Shown: positions 1-6,432 of the stretch, piece after piece
Numbering within the stretch: the first letter of the stretch is position 1
How the letters are laid out: each line of letters starts with the position of its first letter
Source: an uncultured Chitinophaga sp.
Lineage (GTDB): Bacteria > Bacteroidota > Bacteroidia > Chitinophagales > Chitinophagaceae
DNA length: 6,751 nucleotides
Assembly: GCF_937874145.1 (NCBI RefSeq)
Contig: NZ_CALNBI010000077.1
Span: 1-6,751 of the forward strand
Direction of reading: 5' to 3'
Translations under genes and position numbers: made by a program
The notes under the pieces: generated by a model
Told to the model about the DNA's origin: nothing
The model's input: only the letters and a program-made list of their open reading frames with translations
Databases searched by the model: none

Positions 1-2309
1 ACCTCGCGGAGACCACTCTAGACGTCGACGATGCCCGCCGGCTCGACGGGCAGCTCGCCGAGCTCCAGGCCTGGAAATTCTATAAACAGGGCATGTACGC
101 CGAAACAATCGAACCGCTGAAAACAGCCCTGAAAAAAGGAAGCAGCGGCCGCGACCAGAAGGCGCGCATGTATTACATCCTCGGACAGCTGTACGCCTGG
201 AAAGGGCAGCACGACTCGTCCATGACCGCCTTCCGCGAGGTGATCGCCGCCAAACCCGACGCCACGATCGATTTCAACGCCCGGGTGCAGATCGCCAAAG
301 CCAACGCCAAAGTGAACGGAGGCAGCCTCGAAGAGAGCATCGCCGCGCTGCAGGGCATGCTCCGCAAAGAGCGTTTCATCCCTTTCCGCGACGCGATCTG
401 GTATAATATGGCCGTGTTGTGCGCCAACGATGATCCCGAACGCGCCATTGGTTTTTTGAATGAATCACTGCGGGTGGAAAGCGCCAATATGTTCCAGAAA
501 ACCCTGACTTTCAAAGGGATGGCGGACATCTACTATTTCCGTAAAAATTACCGCGACGCACAACGGTACTACGACAGTACGGCTTCCATCATGGGGCCCG
601 ATTTCCATGACCGCGAAGTTGTGACTGCCCGGAAAGAAACGCTGGGCGCGGTGGCGGAGAAAGTGCAGGTTATTCATGACGAAGACAGCCTGCAGCAGAT
701 CGCGGCAATGTCTCCCGCCATGCGGGATTCTTTCCTCGTTTCGCAGGTGGCGGCGATCAAGGCGGCCAAGAATCCGCCGGTGGAAGGCGGGAAGAAAGGC
801 GGTGGCACCTCGGCGAGGGACAATGCAACTTTCAACATCAGCAAAAACAACAATAATGCGGCGTTCGGGCCGAATATGGAAGGCGGGGAATGGTATTTTT
901 ACAACCAAACCAACAAGTCTTCCGGGTTCAGCGAGTTCCGCCGGCGCTGGGGCAACCGCGCGCTGGGCGACAACTGGCGCCGCAGCCAGGCGAGCTCCCT
1001 GCTGGCGGGCAATACCAACAGCAGTATTGGCAACTCCACCGAAACAGAAGGGGCCGAAGGCACGGGGGCGCCGTCCATCGCCGAACTCCCGGCCGACAGC
1101 ATCACTAGCACCCTGCTCGCCAGCCGTTTGCCCGACACCCCCGAGAAGCTGGAAACCTCCCGCTCCCGCCAGCAGGACGCATTCTACGACCTGGGCAAGC
1201 TCTATACCGATAAGCTCGACGATACCCGTGAGGGAATTCACACGTATGACTCCCTGTTGCTGCGGTTCCCGGAGCATCCGCGCAAGGTGGAAGTGCTTTA
1301 CAGCCTGTATGCATGGCATAACAAGCTGAACCACAACGATCAGGCTCAAAAATTCAAAAACCAGATCCTCACCCAGTTCCCCGGCAGCCAGTACGCCAGC
1401 ATCCTGACTTACGGCCTGGAGAAGAAGGAAGATAAAGAGAAGACGCAGGCTGCCGCAGCCATTTACGAAGCCGCTTACAATGGTTTCCGCGATGGCAACT
1501 ACGATACTGTGTTCGTGCTCCGCAAGGTGTCCGACTCCACGGTGGGCTACAGTTCCCTCCAGCCGAAGTTCGACTTGCTGGAGGCCATGGCTATCATCAA
1601 AACGCGGCCCGACGACGAAGGCAAAGCCGCCATCGCTTCGGTGATCACCAAGTATCCGGGAGACGCCGCGATCCTCGGGCAGGCCAAAGCCATCCAGGAA
1701 GCTCTTGAGCGCCGCCAGCAGCTGACGGAATACCTCACCAACCTGGAAATCAAGCGCGACAGCAGCGGAACCGCCATGGTGGACGAAAACATCCGCATCC
1801 GCTACCCCTGGCAAACGCCAACGCCCAACCTGCCGGACTCGCTGGCGCTGAAAGCCAAAGCGGATTCCGCCGCAGCCGTGGCGAATGTGCCGCCTCCCGC
1901 GCCGGTGAAACCCGTCACCCCCTACCAGCTGGGCGACGAAAAGGCATCGATTCCGCATTTCGTGGTGATCCACTTCGACCGGGTATCGAAAGTACTGATC
2001 GACGAAGCAGTGTCCCAATTCTCGAAATACAACAGTGAAAAACACGCTTCCCAGCAGCTGCAAACCAGCATGTATGCGCTGACGCCTAATGAAATCATGG
2101 TGATCGTCAGGCTGTTCCCTGATGAGAATAAAGCACTTACGTATTTCGACGAGGTGTCCCGCGTGGCAAGCGAAACCATCATCCCGCGGATACGGCCTAC
2201 CGATTACCGGCTTTTCATCATCTCGCGTGAAAACTTCATTCTGTTAAATAATACCAAAGACCTGGAGGGCTACCGCAAATTCTTCGGCAACAACTACATA
2301 ACGGAATAA
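1..2309 (+). CDS. porW: Type IX secretion / gliding motility TPR lipoprotein PorW/SprE, 5'-truncated by the window edge
   Basis: The reading frame is open from the first complete codon (base 3) through an in-frame ATG at 93 to TAA at 2307-2309, about 768 codons. The protein really starts upstream, so the ATG at 93 is internal and the lipoprotein signal expected for the family is outside the window. Seen: an N-terminal block of TPR-like helical repeats (about bases 63-590), then a Gly/Lys/Asn/Ser-rich linker. Next comes the signature WYFYNQ...EFRRRWGNR...DNWRRS (bases 891-986), which I recognise as typical of PorW/SprE. A second helical/TPR block (about 1180-1740) includes LPDTPEKLE just before it. 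An Ala/Pro-rich hinge (about 1850-1925) and a conserved C-terminal domain (about 1956-2309, starting HFVVIHFD) complete it. Family knowledge: PorW/SprE is a periplasmic outer-membrane lipoprotein linking the PorK/PorN ring to the Sov/SprA translocon and is needed for secretion and gliding. The identification is firm; the species-level role (gliding or only secretion) cannot be read from the sequence. Confidence 0.93.
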   Translation, partial: LAETTLDVDDARRLDGQLAELQAWKFYKQGMYAETIEPLKTALKKGSSGRDQKARMYYILGQLYAWKGQHDSSMTAFREVIAAKPDATIDFNARVQIAKANAKVNGGSLEESIAALQGMLRKERFIPFRDAIWYNMAVLCANDDPERAIGFLNESLRVESANMFQKTLTFKGMADIYYFRKNYRDAQRYYDSTASIMGPDFHDREVVTARKETLGAVAEKVQVIHDEDSLQQIAAMSPAMRDSFLVSQVAAIKAAKNPPVEGGKKGGGTSARDNATFNISKNNNNAAFGPNMEGGEWYFYNQTNKSSGFSEFRRRWGNRALGDNWRRSQASSLLAGNTNSSIGNSTETEGAEGTGAPSIAELPADSITSTLLASRLPDTPEKLETSRSRQQDAFYDLGKLYTDKLDDTREGIHTYDSLLLRFPEHPRKVEVLYSLYAWHNKLNHNDQAQKFKNQILTQFPGSQYASILTYGLEKKEDKEKTQAAAAIYEAAYNGFRDGNYDTVFVLRKVSDSTVGYSSLQPKFDLLEAMAIIKTRPDDEGKAAIASVITKYPGDAAILGQAKAIQEALERRQQLTEYLTNLEIKRDSSGTAMVDENIRIRYPWQTPTPNLPDSLALKAKADSAAAVANVPPPAPVKPVTPYQLGDEKASIPHFVVIHFDRVSKVLIDEAVSQFSKYNSEKHASQQLQTSMYALTPNEIMVIVRLFPDENKALTYFDEVSRVASETIIPRIRPTDYRLFIISRENFILLNNTKDLEGYRKFFGNNYITE

Positions 2310-2370
2310 TATTTGCGATACAAACCCGTCAGCTATGCCACCCGGCCTATGAAACGCAGGGGAAAAAGCA

Positions 2371-2378
2371 TAATTTTG
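2371..2378 (+). promoter_or_regulatory. Candidate Bacteroidota -7 promoter box for the PBP gene
   Basis: TAATTTTG matches the Bacteroidota housekeeping sigma -7 consensus TAnnTTTG exactly. It lies 32 bases before the PBP start codon, which would give a short leader of about 25 bases. No convincing TTG -33 element is present at the usual distance upstream, so this is either a weak promoter or a chance match. No terminator is seen between porW and the PBP gene, so read-through from porW is also possible. Confidence 0.5.
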
Positions 2379-2410
2379 CAGTAAACAGACTGTTTCACAC
2401 TTTTTAACAT

Positions 2411-4843
2411 ATGAAAAAATCCGTAAAAATATTATGGGTGGTTTTCGGGTGCGGGGTGTCCTTATTCCTCATCCTCCTCCTGCTGATCAATCTCCGGCTG
2501 ATCGGACACATGCCCAGCATGGAGGAACTCGAAAACCCGCGGACGGCCCTGGCCTCCGAGGTGATCGCGGAGGATGGTACCATCATGGGTAAATACCTCC
2601 AGGTCGACCGTTCCAATATCGACTTTAAGGATATTTCTCCAAACGTTTTCAACGCCCTGCTGGCCACGGAAGACCGGAACTTTTACAGTCACTCCGGCAT
2701 CGACGCCAAAGCTACGGCAGCCATACCTTTCTACCTGATGATTGGGAAGAAGCGCGGCTCCTCCACCATTACCCAGCAGCTGGCGCTCAACCTGCAGCAG
2801 GACGGCGAGGGCAAAACGCGTTCCCGCAACCTGGTGGTGCGCTCTTTCCAGAAGCTTTCGGAATGGGTGATCGCCATCAAGCTGGAAAGAAACCTCACCA
2901 AGAAAGAAATCATCACGCTGTACCTCAACACCGTGGCATTCGGCGATAACGTGTACGGCATCGAGAACGGCGCACGGACTTTCTTCAGTAAAGATCCCGC
3001 CCGGTTGTCGATCGAAGAAGCAGCTACCCTGGTGGGCATGCTGAAAGGCTCCACCCAGTACAATCCCCGCCGCAATCCCGTAGTAGCGCTCAACCGCCGC
3101 AATACGGTGATCGACAACATGGTGAGCGAAGGTTACGTTACCAGCGCCGAAGGCGAGGCGGCAAAGGCCCGTCCCATCGTGCTCCGCTACAACAAGCTCG
3201 ACCACAACAAGGGGCTGGCCCCCTACTTCCGGGAAGTATTGCGGAGCGAGCTGAAGGCCTGGTGCAAGGAGCATAAGAAACCCGATGGCACCGAATACAA
3301 CCTGTACCGCGACGGCCTGAAGATCTATACCACCATCAATCCCCGCATGCAGCTGTATGCAGAAGAAGCGGTAGCGCATCACCTGAAAGATCTCCAGAAA
3401 TCCTTCCAGCAGCAGTCCAACATCAAATCCGGAAAAATCTGGACAGGGCCGATCGCCTCCAGGGACCTGCAGAACTTCATCAAAGACACCGACCGCTACC
3501 GCAGCATGAAGGAAGAAGGCGCCAGCGATGAAGACATCGAAAAAGCTTTCAACACGCCGACCAAGATGAAAGCCTTCGGATGGCGGAGTTACACCAATAC
3601 GGACCAGAACGAGATCGATACGACAATGACGCCGGTCGATTCCATTAAATACCACCGCGCCATTCTTCAGTCCGGTTTCATGGCCATGGACCCTGAAAGC
3701 GGCGAGATCAAAGCCTGGGTGGGCGGACCTGATTTCCGTTATTTCAAGAACGACCACGTATTCAAGACCACGCGCCAGGTAGGTTCTACCTTCAAGCCGT
3801 TCCTGTACCTGTTCGCCCTGATGAACGGGTTCAATCCCAATACGATGTTGCCCAACGAGCCTGTTACCATTGGCAACTGGACGCTCTCCCGCAACTCCGA
3901 AGGCAGCGTGGGCGGATCCATCAGCATGGCGGGCGCACTGGCGAAATCGCTCAACCTGGTAAGCGCTTACCTCATCAAGCAATTCGGCGCCAAGTCATTC
4001 GCCAACTTCGCCAACGACAAGATCGGGTTCCAGTCGACCAAGATCGAACCGTATCCTTCCATTGCACTGGGGGTTTCGACGATCTCCCTGTACGACATGC
4101 TCCGTGCCTACACGATGTTCCCCGCGCGCGGGGTGATCACTACGCCCATTTACATTACCCGTATTGAAGACCGCTTCGGCAACATCCTCGAAACATACGT
4201 TCCCGAGAAGAAGGAAGTGATCAGCGAGATCGATTCCTACACGATGGTAAAAATGATGGAAGGCGTGACGGCCAGCGGCGGTACCGGTGCCAGGTTACGT
4301 TTCCGTTACAATATCCCCGGCGAAGTAGCGGGTAAAACCGGCACAACGAACGACAATACCGACGGCTGGTTCCTCGGCTATACGCCTCAGCTCCTCGCCG
4401 GCGCATGGGTGGGCTGCGATAACAACTACCTCCGCTTCAACAGCACCTCGCTGGGTCAGGGCGCCAATACCGGTCTTCCCATCTTTGCGCTGTTCCTGCA
4501 GAAAGTATATGCAGATAAAACCCTCGGCATCGATCCGAATTCCAAATTCCCCATTCCGCCGAATATGCACAACGACCTGTATTTCAATTATGAAAACAAC
4601 ATACAGCCGGGTGCAGAAGCGGAAGATGTGGGCAACGGTGGTGCCAGCGATTATGAAAGCATCGACGTCGGCGCTTACGGCGAACCTGTAGAACAACAGA
4701 AAGAAACGCCCAAAGACGCTCCGAAGGAACAAAAAGAACCTAAAGACGCTCCGAAAGAAAAAGCCCCCAAGCGCGACGAGCCTCAGCAATCAGGCACCCA
4801 ACCAAAAGCGCTGATGCCTGCGAAACCAAAGAACAACAACTAA
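2411..4843 (+). CDS. Class A penicillin-binding protein (PBP1A type): glycosyltransferase plus transpeptidase
   Basis: Complete 810-residue bifunctional peptidoglycan synthase acting on lipid II at the periplasmic face of the inner membrane. It starts at ATG 2411 with a short Lys-containing N-terminus and one membrane anchor (about residues 7-30). The GT51 glycosyltransferase domain follows (about 45-225), with EDRNFYSHSG (catalytic Glu87), GSSTITQQL (116-124), RNLTKKEI (160-167) and YLNTVAFGDNVYG (171-183). A linker region of about 310-415 precedes the penicillin-binding transpeptidase domain. That domain has all three active-site motifs: STFK (nucleophile Ser459, Lys462), SLN (513-515) and KTGT (642-645). 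After about residue 735 the protein ends in a Lys/Pro/Glu/Gln-rich tail with a 10-residue repeat. Length and motifs are normal for mrcA/ponA-type enzymes of Bacteroidota; all catalytic residues are intact. It lies 101 bases after porW on the same strand and has its own likely promoter box and a strong terminator. Which class A paralogue it is cannot be decided from one gene. Confidence 0.96.
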   Translation: MKKSVKILWVVFGCGVSLFLILLLLINLRLIGHMPSMEELENPRTALASEVIAEDGTIMGKYLQVDRSNIDFKDISPNVFNALLATEDRNFYSHSGIDAKATAAIPFYLMIGKKRGSSTITQQLALNLQQDGEGKTRSRNLVVRSFQKLSEWVIAIKLERNLTKKEIITLYLNTVAFGDNVYGIENGARTFFSKDPARLSIEEAATLVGMLKGSTQYNPRRNPVVALNRRNTVIDNMVSEGYVTSAEGEAAKARPIVLRYNKLDHNKGLAPYFREVLRSELKAWCKEHKKPDGTEYNLYRDGLKIYTTINPRMQLYAEEAVAHHLKDLQKSFQQQSNIKSGKIWTGPIASRDLQNFIKDTDRYRSMKEEGASDEDIEKAFNTPTKMKAFGWRSYTNTDQNEIDTTMTPVDSIKYHRAILQSGFMAMDPESGEIKAWVGGPDFRYFKNDHVFKTTRQVGSTFKPFLYLFALMNGFNPNTMLPNEPVTIGNWTLSRNSEGSVGGSISMAGALAKSLNLVSAYLIKQFGAKSFANFANDKIGFQSTKIEPYPSIALGVSTISLYDMLRAYTMFPARGVITTPIYITRIEDRFGNILETYVPEKKEVISEIDSYTMVKMMEGVTASGGTGARLRFRYNIPGEVAGKTGTTNDNTDGWFLGYTPQLLAGAWVGCDNNYLRFNSTSLGQGANTGLPIFALFLQKVYADKTLGIDPNSKFPIPPNMHNDLYFNYENNIQPGAEAEDVGNGGASDYESIDVGAYGEPVEQQKETPKDAPKEQKEPKDAPKEKAPKRDEPQQSGTQPKALMPAKPKNNN
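4712..4771 (+). repeat. Two-copy 30-base tandem repeat in the PBP C-terminal tail
   Basis: Two adjacent 10-codon units encode KDAPKEQKEP and KDAPKEKAPK (PBP residues 768-787). The first 18 bases of each unit differ at one position only. The repeat is in frame within the charged, presumably disordered periplasmic tail, so its copy number could change without breaking the enzyme. Confidence 0.8.
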
Positions 4844-4851
4844 CATAACCC

Positions 4852-4887
4852 AAAAGAGCGTGTACCAAAAATGCACGCTCTTTTTTT
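4852..4887 (+). terminator. Rho-independent terminator of the PBP gene, possibly bidirectional
   Basis: The arm GAGCGTG (4856-4862) pairs with CACGCTC (4874-4880). The stem is extended outward by AAAA/TTTT and inward by an A-T and a G-T pair, leaving a 7-base loop. A run of seven T (4881-4887) follows on the plus strand, 8 bases after the PBP stop codon. On the minus strand the same hairpin is followed by TTTT then GGGTT, a weaker tract that might still end transcription of the convergent operon. The TAA stop codon of the minus-strand gene (4886-4888) sits in the T-run. Confidence 0.9.
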
Positions 4888-5347
4888 ATGAGCAGATGCG
4901 ATGGTTCCGGTCGAGGTAGCAGATGTGAAATATATTGCCCTTCTGGAATCCGTGAATCCTCCTCCGTTCGTCCACCCGCAGTTCATAAAATGCCTGATCT
5001 GCATCAACACCATAAATGTACCCTCCGGCAGGGTACAAATCCTTCCGGATTTTCGTCAACCCAAATCCAGATTTACCGCTTTTCCCCGCGGTCTTTATTA
5101 AATCCAGCCAATTTGAGCGTACCAGTTTATCCAGGAATCGCCAAAAACTTTTCATTTCCGGCTTCCCCCATTGCGAAAAACATTCAAATTTGCGTTGCAA
5201 AAAAGTAACTGAGACGAGCATCTTGATGTCATCTTCTGAATTCGTGCTATAGGAATTTTCTACATGGTAATTTTCATGATGCACGAAATGCTGTGGGTTA
5301 ACATCAACAGATGAATCAAATCGTCGCCGTTCGCGGCTGCTGTCCAT
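4886..5347 (-). CDS. Candidate toxin with RelE/HigB-like C-terminal pattern, partner of the Panacea protein
   Basis: Complete 153-residue protein starting at ATG 5347, whose first 32 bases overlap the end of the Panacea gene in another frame. No signal peptide or membrane segment is visible. The N-terminal part (1-45) is polar and His/Asn/Ser-rich, including FVHHENYH (21-28). A middle helical region (about 47-85) contains FECFSQW and SFWRFLDKL. The C-terminal region (119-151) reads AFYELRV-DERRRIHGF-GNIFHICYLDRNHRI. This alternation of beta-like strands, basic residues and a late His (His149) resembles the RelE/HigB/YoeB mRNA-interferase fold, where a C-terminal His or Tyr takes part in RNA cleavage. 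The order here is antitoxin first, toxin second, with likely translational coupling. Toxin identity is inferred from context plus this loose pattern; I do not recognise a named family. A second possible start is Met43 (base 5221), but the overlap and the His-rich segment favour 5347. It is AT-richer than the neighbouring genes. Confidence 0.68.
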   Translation of the reverse strand: MDSSRERRRFDSSVDVNPQHFVHHENYHVENSYSTNSEDDIKMLVSVTFLQRKFECFSQWGKPEMKSFWRFLDKLVRSNWLDLIKTAGKSGKSGFGLTKIRKDLYPAGGYIYGVDADQAFYELRVDERRRIHGFQKGNIFHICYLDRNHRICS

Positions 5348-5816
5348 ATTTTAAGTTTGAGTAATAAGCTTTCATGGATTCCCGGGTGATCTCAGCCAGG
5401 GAATAATCGGGTATGGCTCCTGCCGCATTCCTTCTCGCTTTTCGCCAAGGCAGTTCCCTGCATACCAGATTTTCGAGAAATCTAGCGGAATGCTCTCCAT
5501 ACCTGAATTGGATATCTTTTAGGAAATCTTCCAGTTCAATAGATAGTTTTGGACAATCATACTCCTCATTATACAACGCTTCAAAAGGGATTCCTTCCCG
5601 GAATTCGTCCTTAAAACGCTTGTAAACAGAAGGCACCGTTGGTCCATGCCCCCATGCTTCAATCCTATCTTCGAATAATGGCTCGTCATACATGACCAGG
5701 TGCCATGCCTGCGCATAATATATCAGTTTCTGCAGCTTCATCGGAGAGATCGTATCCCCGGCATCGGCATCCAGGTGCATGAGAAACCAACTGGCAATTT
5801 GATTCGCTGTGTACAT
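5316..5816 (-). CDS. Panacea-domain (DUF4065/SocA-type) protein, probable antitoxin
   Basis: 166 residues from ATG 5816; an upstream in-frame TTG at 5825 would add three residues (MII) but overlaps the previous stop codon, so ATG is preferred. The Panacea fold is clear: ANQIASWFL (4-12), the core ISPMKLQKLIYYAQAWHL (23-40), IEAWGHGPTVPSVY (52-65), and the late helix HSARFLENLVCRELPWRKAR (109-128). Family knowledge: Panacea domains occur in SocA, in phage GepA-like proteins and in PanA antitoxins, which neutralise structurally unrelated toxins encoded next to them, usually by direct binding. Here the next gene overlaps it by 32 bases and encodes a small RelE-like protein, the expected PanAT layout. 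No DNA-binding domain is fused, so autoregulation is not evident. It lies 5 bases after the stop codon of the 135-residue gene, so the three may be co-transcribed. GC is low compared with the flanks, consistent with horizontal gain. Confidence 0.88.
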   Translation of the reverse strand: MYTANQIASWFLMHLDADAGDTISPMKLQKLIYYAQAWHLVMYDEPLFEDRIEAWGHGPTVPSVYKRFKDEFREGIPFEALYNEEYDCPKLSIELEDFLKDIQFRYGEHSARFLENLVCRELPWRKARRNAAGAIPDYSLAEITRESMKAYYSNLKYGQQPRTATI

Positions 5817-5821
5817 GATTA

Positions 5822-6229
5822 TCAATTTAAAGTATTGTGCATTACGCGAGCGCCCTGCATATGGCCGCGCGTCAGTTCCACCACTACTTCGTGCAGCCCG
5901 CCCACCGCACGCTCCAGGCCCTCCAGCTCGGCTTCGGCATCCGCCAGCGACAGCGCCCTCCTGATTTCCAGCACTACATTCCGCGTCAGGCGTATGCAGG
6001 GAATCAGCACGATCACCGTGTCGCGGGCCAGCATATAAGTGAATCTGGGAATATGCTGCCCGATCTCACCTGCCAGCGTATCTATCAGCCTCGTCAGACT
6101 ACGCAGGTCCTCGCGAACGTTCAACATCAGGTCCAGATGTTCATCGAACCCCAAAGTCATGCGGTCATCCATAAACAAATACGTACCCAGTATCCGGTGG
6201 AATTTCTCCCAATCGATGGTCGTTAACAT
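5822..6229 (-). CDS. Hypothetical 135-residue, mostly helical protein
   Basis: Not recognised. ATG 6229 to TGA 5824-5822, ending 5 bases before the Panacea start codon. The sequence opens with DWEKFHRIL and continues through amphipathic helix-like stretches: DEHLDLMLNVREDLRSLTRLI (28-49, interrupted only by charged residues), VVLEIRRAL (85-93) and ADAEAELEGLERAVGGL (96-112). A short hydrophobic patch TVIVLIPC (71-78) is too short for a membrane span, and there is no signal peptide, so a cytoplasmic helical-bundle protein is the simplest reading. GC is high (one 60-base sample 70%), like the core genes and unlike the two genes that follow. The minus-strand frame is preferred over the plus-strand frame across the same bases because it has regular heptad-like hydrophobic spacing and joins the operon layout. 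It may be a native gene behind which the Panacea pair inserted, or a third component. No function is proposed. Confidence 0.7.
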   Translation of the reverse strand: MLTTIDWEKFHRILGTYLFMDDRMTLGFDEHLDLMLNVREDLRSLTRLIDTLAGEIGQHIPRFTYMLARDTVIVLIPCIRLTRNVVLEIRRALSLADAEAELEGLERAVGGLHEVVVELTRGHMQGARVMHNTLN

Positions 6230-6266
6230 AACAATCGTAGTTTTTTTAATGATGTGGTTGCGTTAT

Positions 6267-6274
6267 CAAATGTA
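6267..6274 (-). promoter_or_regulatory. Candidate -7 promoter box for the minus-strand three-gene operon
   Basis: On the minus strand the bases read TACATTTG, matching TAnnTTTG. The box lies 37 bases before the ATG at 6229, giving a plausible leader of about 30 bases. A TTG -33 element is not evident at the usual distance; only a T-run further upstream is seen. It would drive the 135-residue gene and, by close spacing, the Panacea pair. Confidence 0.45.
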
Positions 6275-6308
6275 ACGAGCGCAGTAATCCGGTGATGGAA
6301 AAAAGGGT

Positions 6309-6339
6309 GAGAATATCTCCGGAATGCGGAGAGTTTCTC
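6309..6339 (-). other. Imperfect hairpin in the spacer between the M28 gene and the operon
   Basis: The inner stem TCTCCG (6316-6321) pairs with CGGAGA (6327-6332) around a 5-base loop. After a 2-by-2 internal mismatch, an outer stem GAGAA (6309-6313) pairs with TTCTC (6335-6339). Read on the minus strand it is followed, after four bases, by a run of six T (6303-6298 region), so it may be a second, back-up terminator behind the M28 gene. It could also be a regulatory structure just upstream of the candidate promoter. Confidence 0.45.
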
Positions 6340-6375
6340 TATAAATCGAAGAAAACCGCCTTTTTAAAATGATGA

Positions 6376-6414
6376 AAATAAAAAAGGCGCGTGCCGTTAA
6401 ACGGTACGCGCCTT
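6376..6414 (-). terminator. Rho-independent terminator of the M28 peptidase gene
   Basis: A 14-pair stem runs from 6384-6397 to 6401-6414 (arms AAGGCGCGTGCCGT and ACGGTACGCGCCTT on the plus strand, one G-T wobble) with a 3-base loop. On the minus strand it is followed by TTTT-A-TTTT. It begins 18 bases after the M28 stop codon. The plus strand downstream lacks a T-run, so it acts mainly on the minus strand. Confidence 0.9.
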
Positions 6415-6432
6415 ATCTGCCTGTCGAATCTT

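Noticed and set aside
465..2063. Long minus-strand open frame (532 codons) opposite porW
   Set aside because: It is antisense to a clearly recognised gene; long open antisense frames are expected in GC-rich coding DNA, and the translated product shows no family motif.
2462..3982. Long minus-strand open frame (506 codons) opposite the PBP gene
   Set aside because: It lies entirely opposite a gene with all PBP catalytic motifs; the product is His/Gly/Val-rich without recognisable domains, a typical shadow frame.
5817..5840. Possible separate promoter for the Panacea pair (minus-strand TACTTTAA near 5829)
   Set aside because: It has two mismatches to TAnnTTTG, no -33 element, and would give an almost leaderless transcript; co-transcription with the upstream gene is simpler.
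4870..5841. Inverted 7-base match AATGCAC (4870-4876) and GTGCATT (5835-5841) at the two ends of the AT-rich pair, as possible insertion ends
   Set aside because: Too short to be meaningful, and the left copy is part of the terminator stem; no target-site duplication or transposase accompanies it.
5837..6226. Plus-strand frame of 129 codons opposite the 135-residue gene
   Set aside because: The product is rich in His/Gln/Arg with no regular hydrophobic pattern, whereas the minus-strand frame gives clean amphipathic helices and fits the operon spacing.
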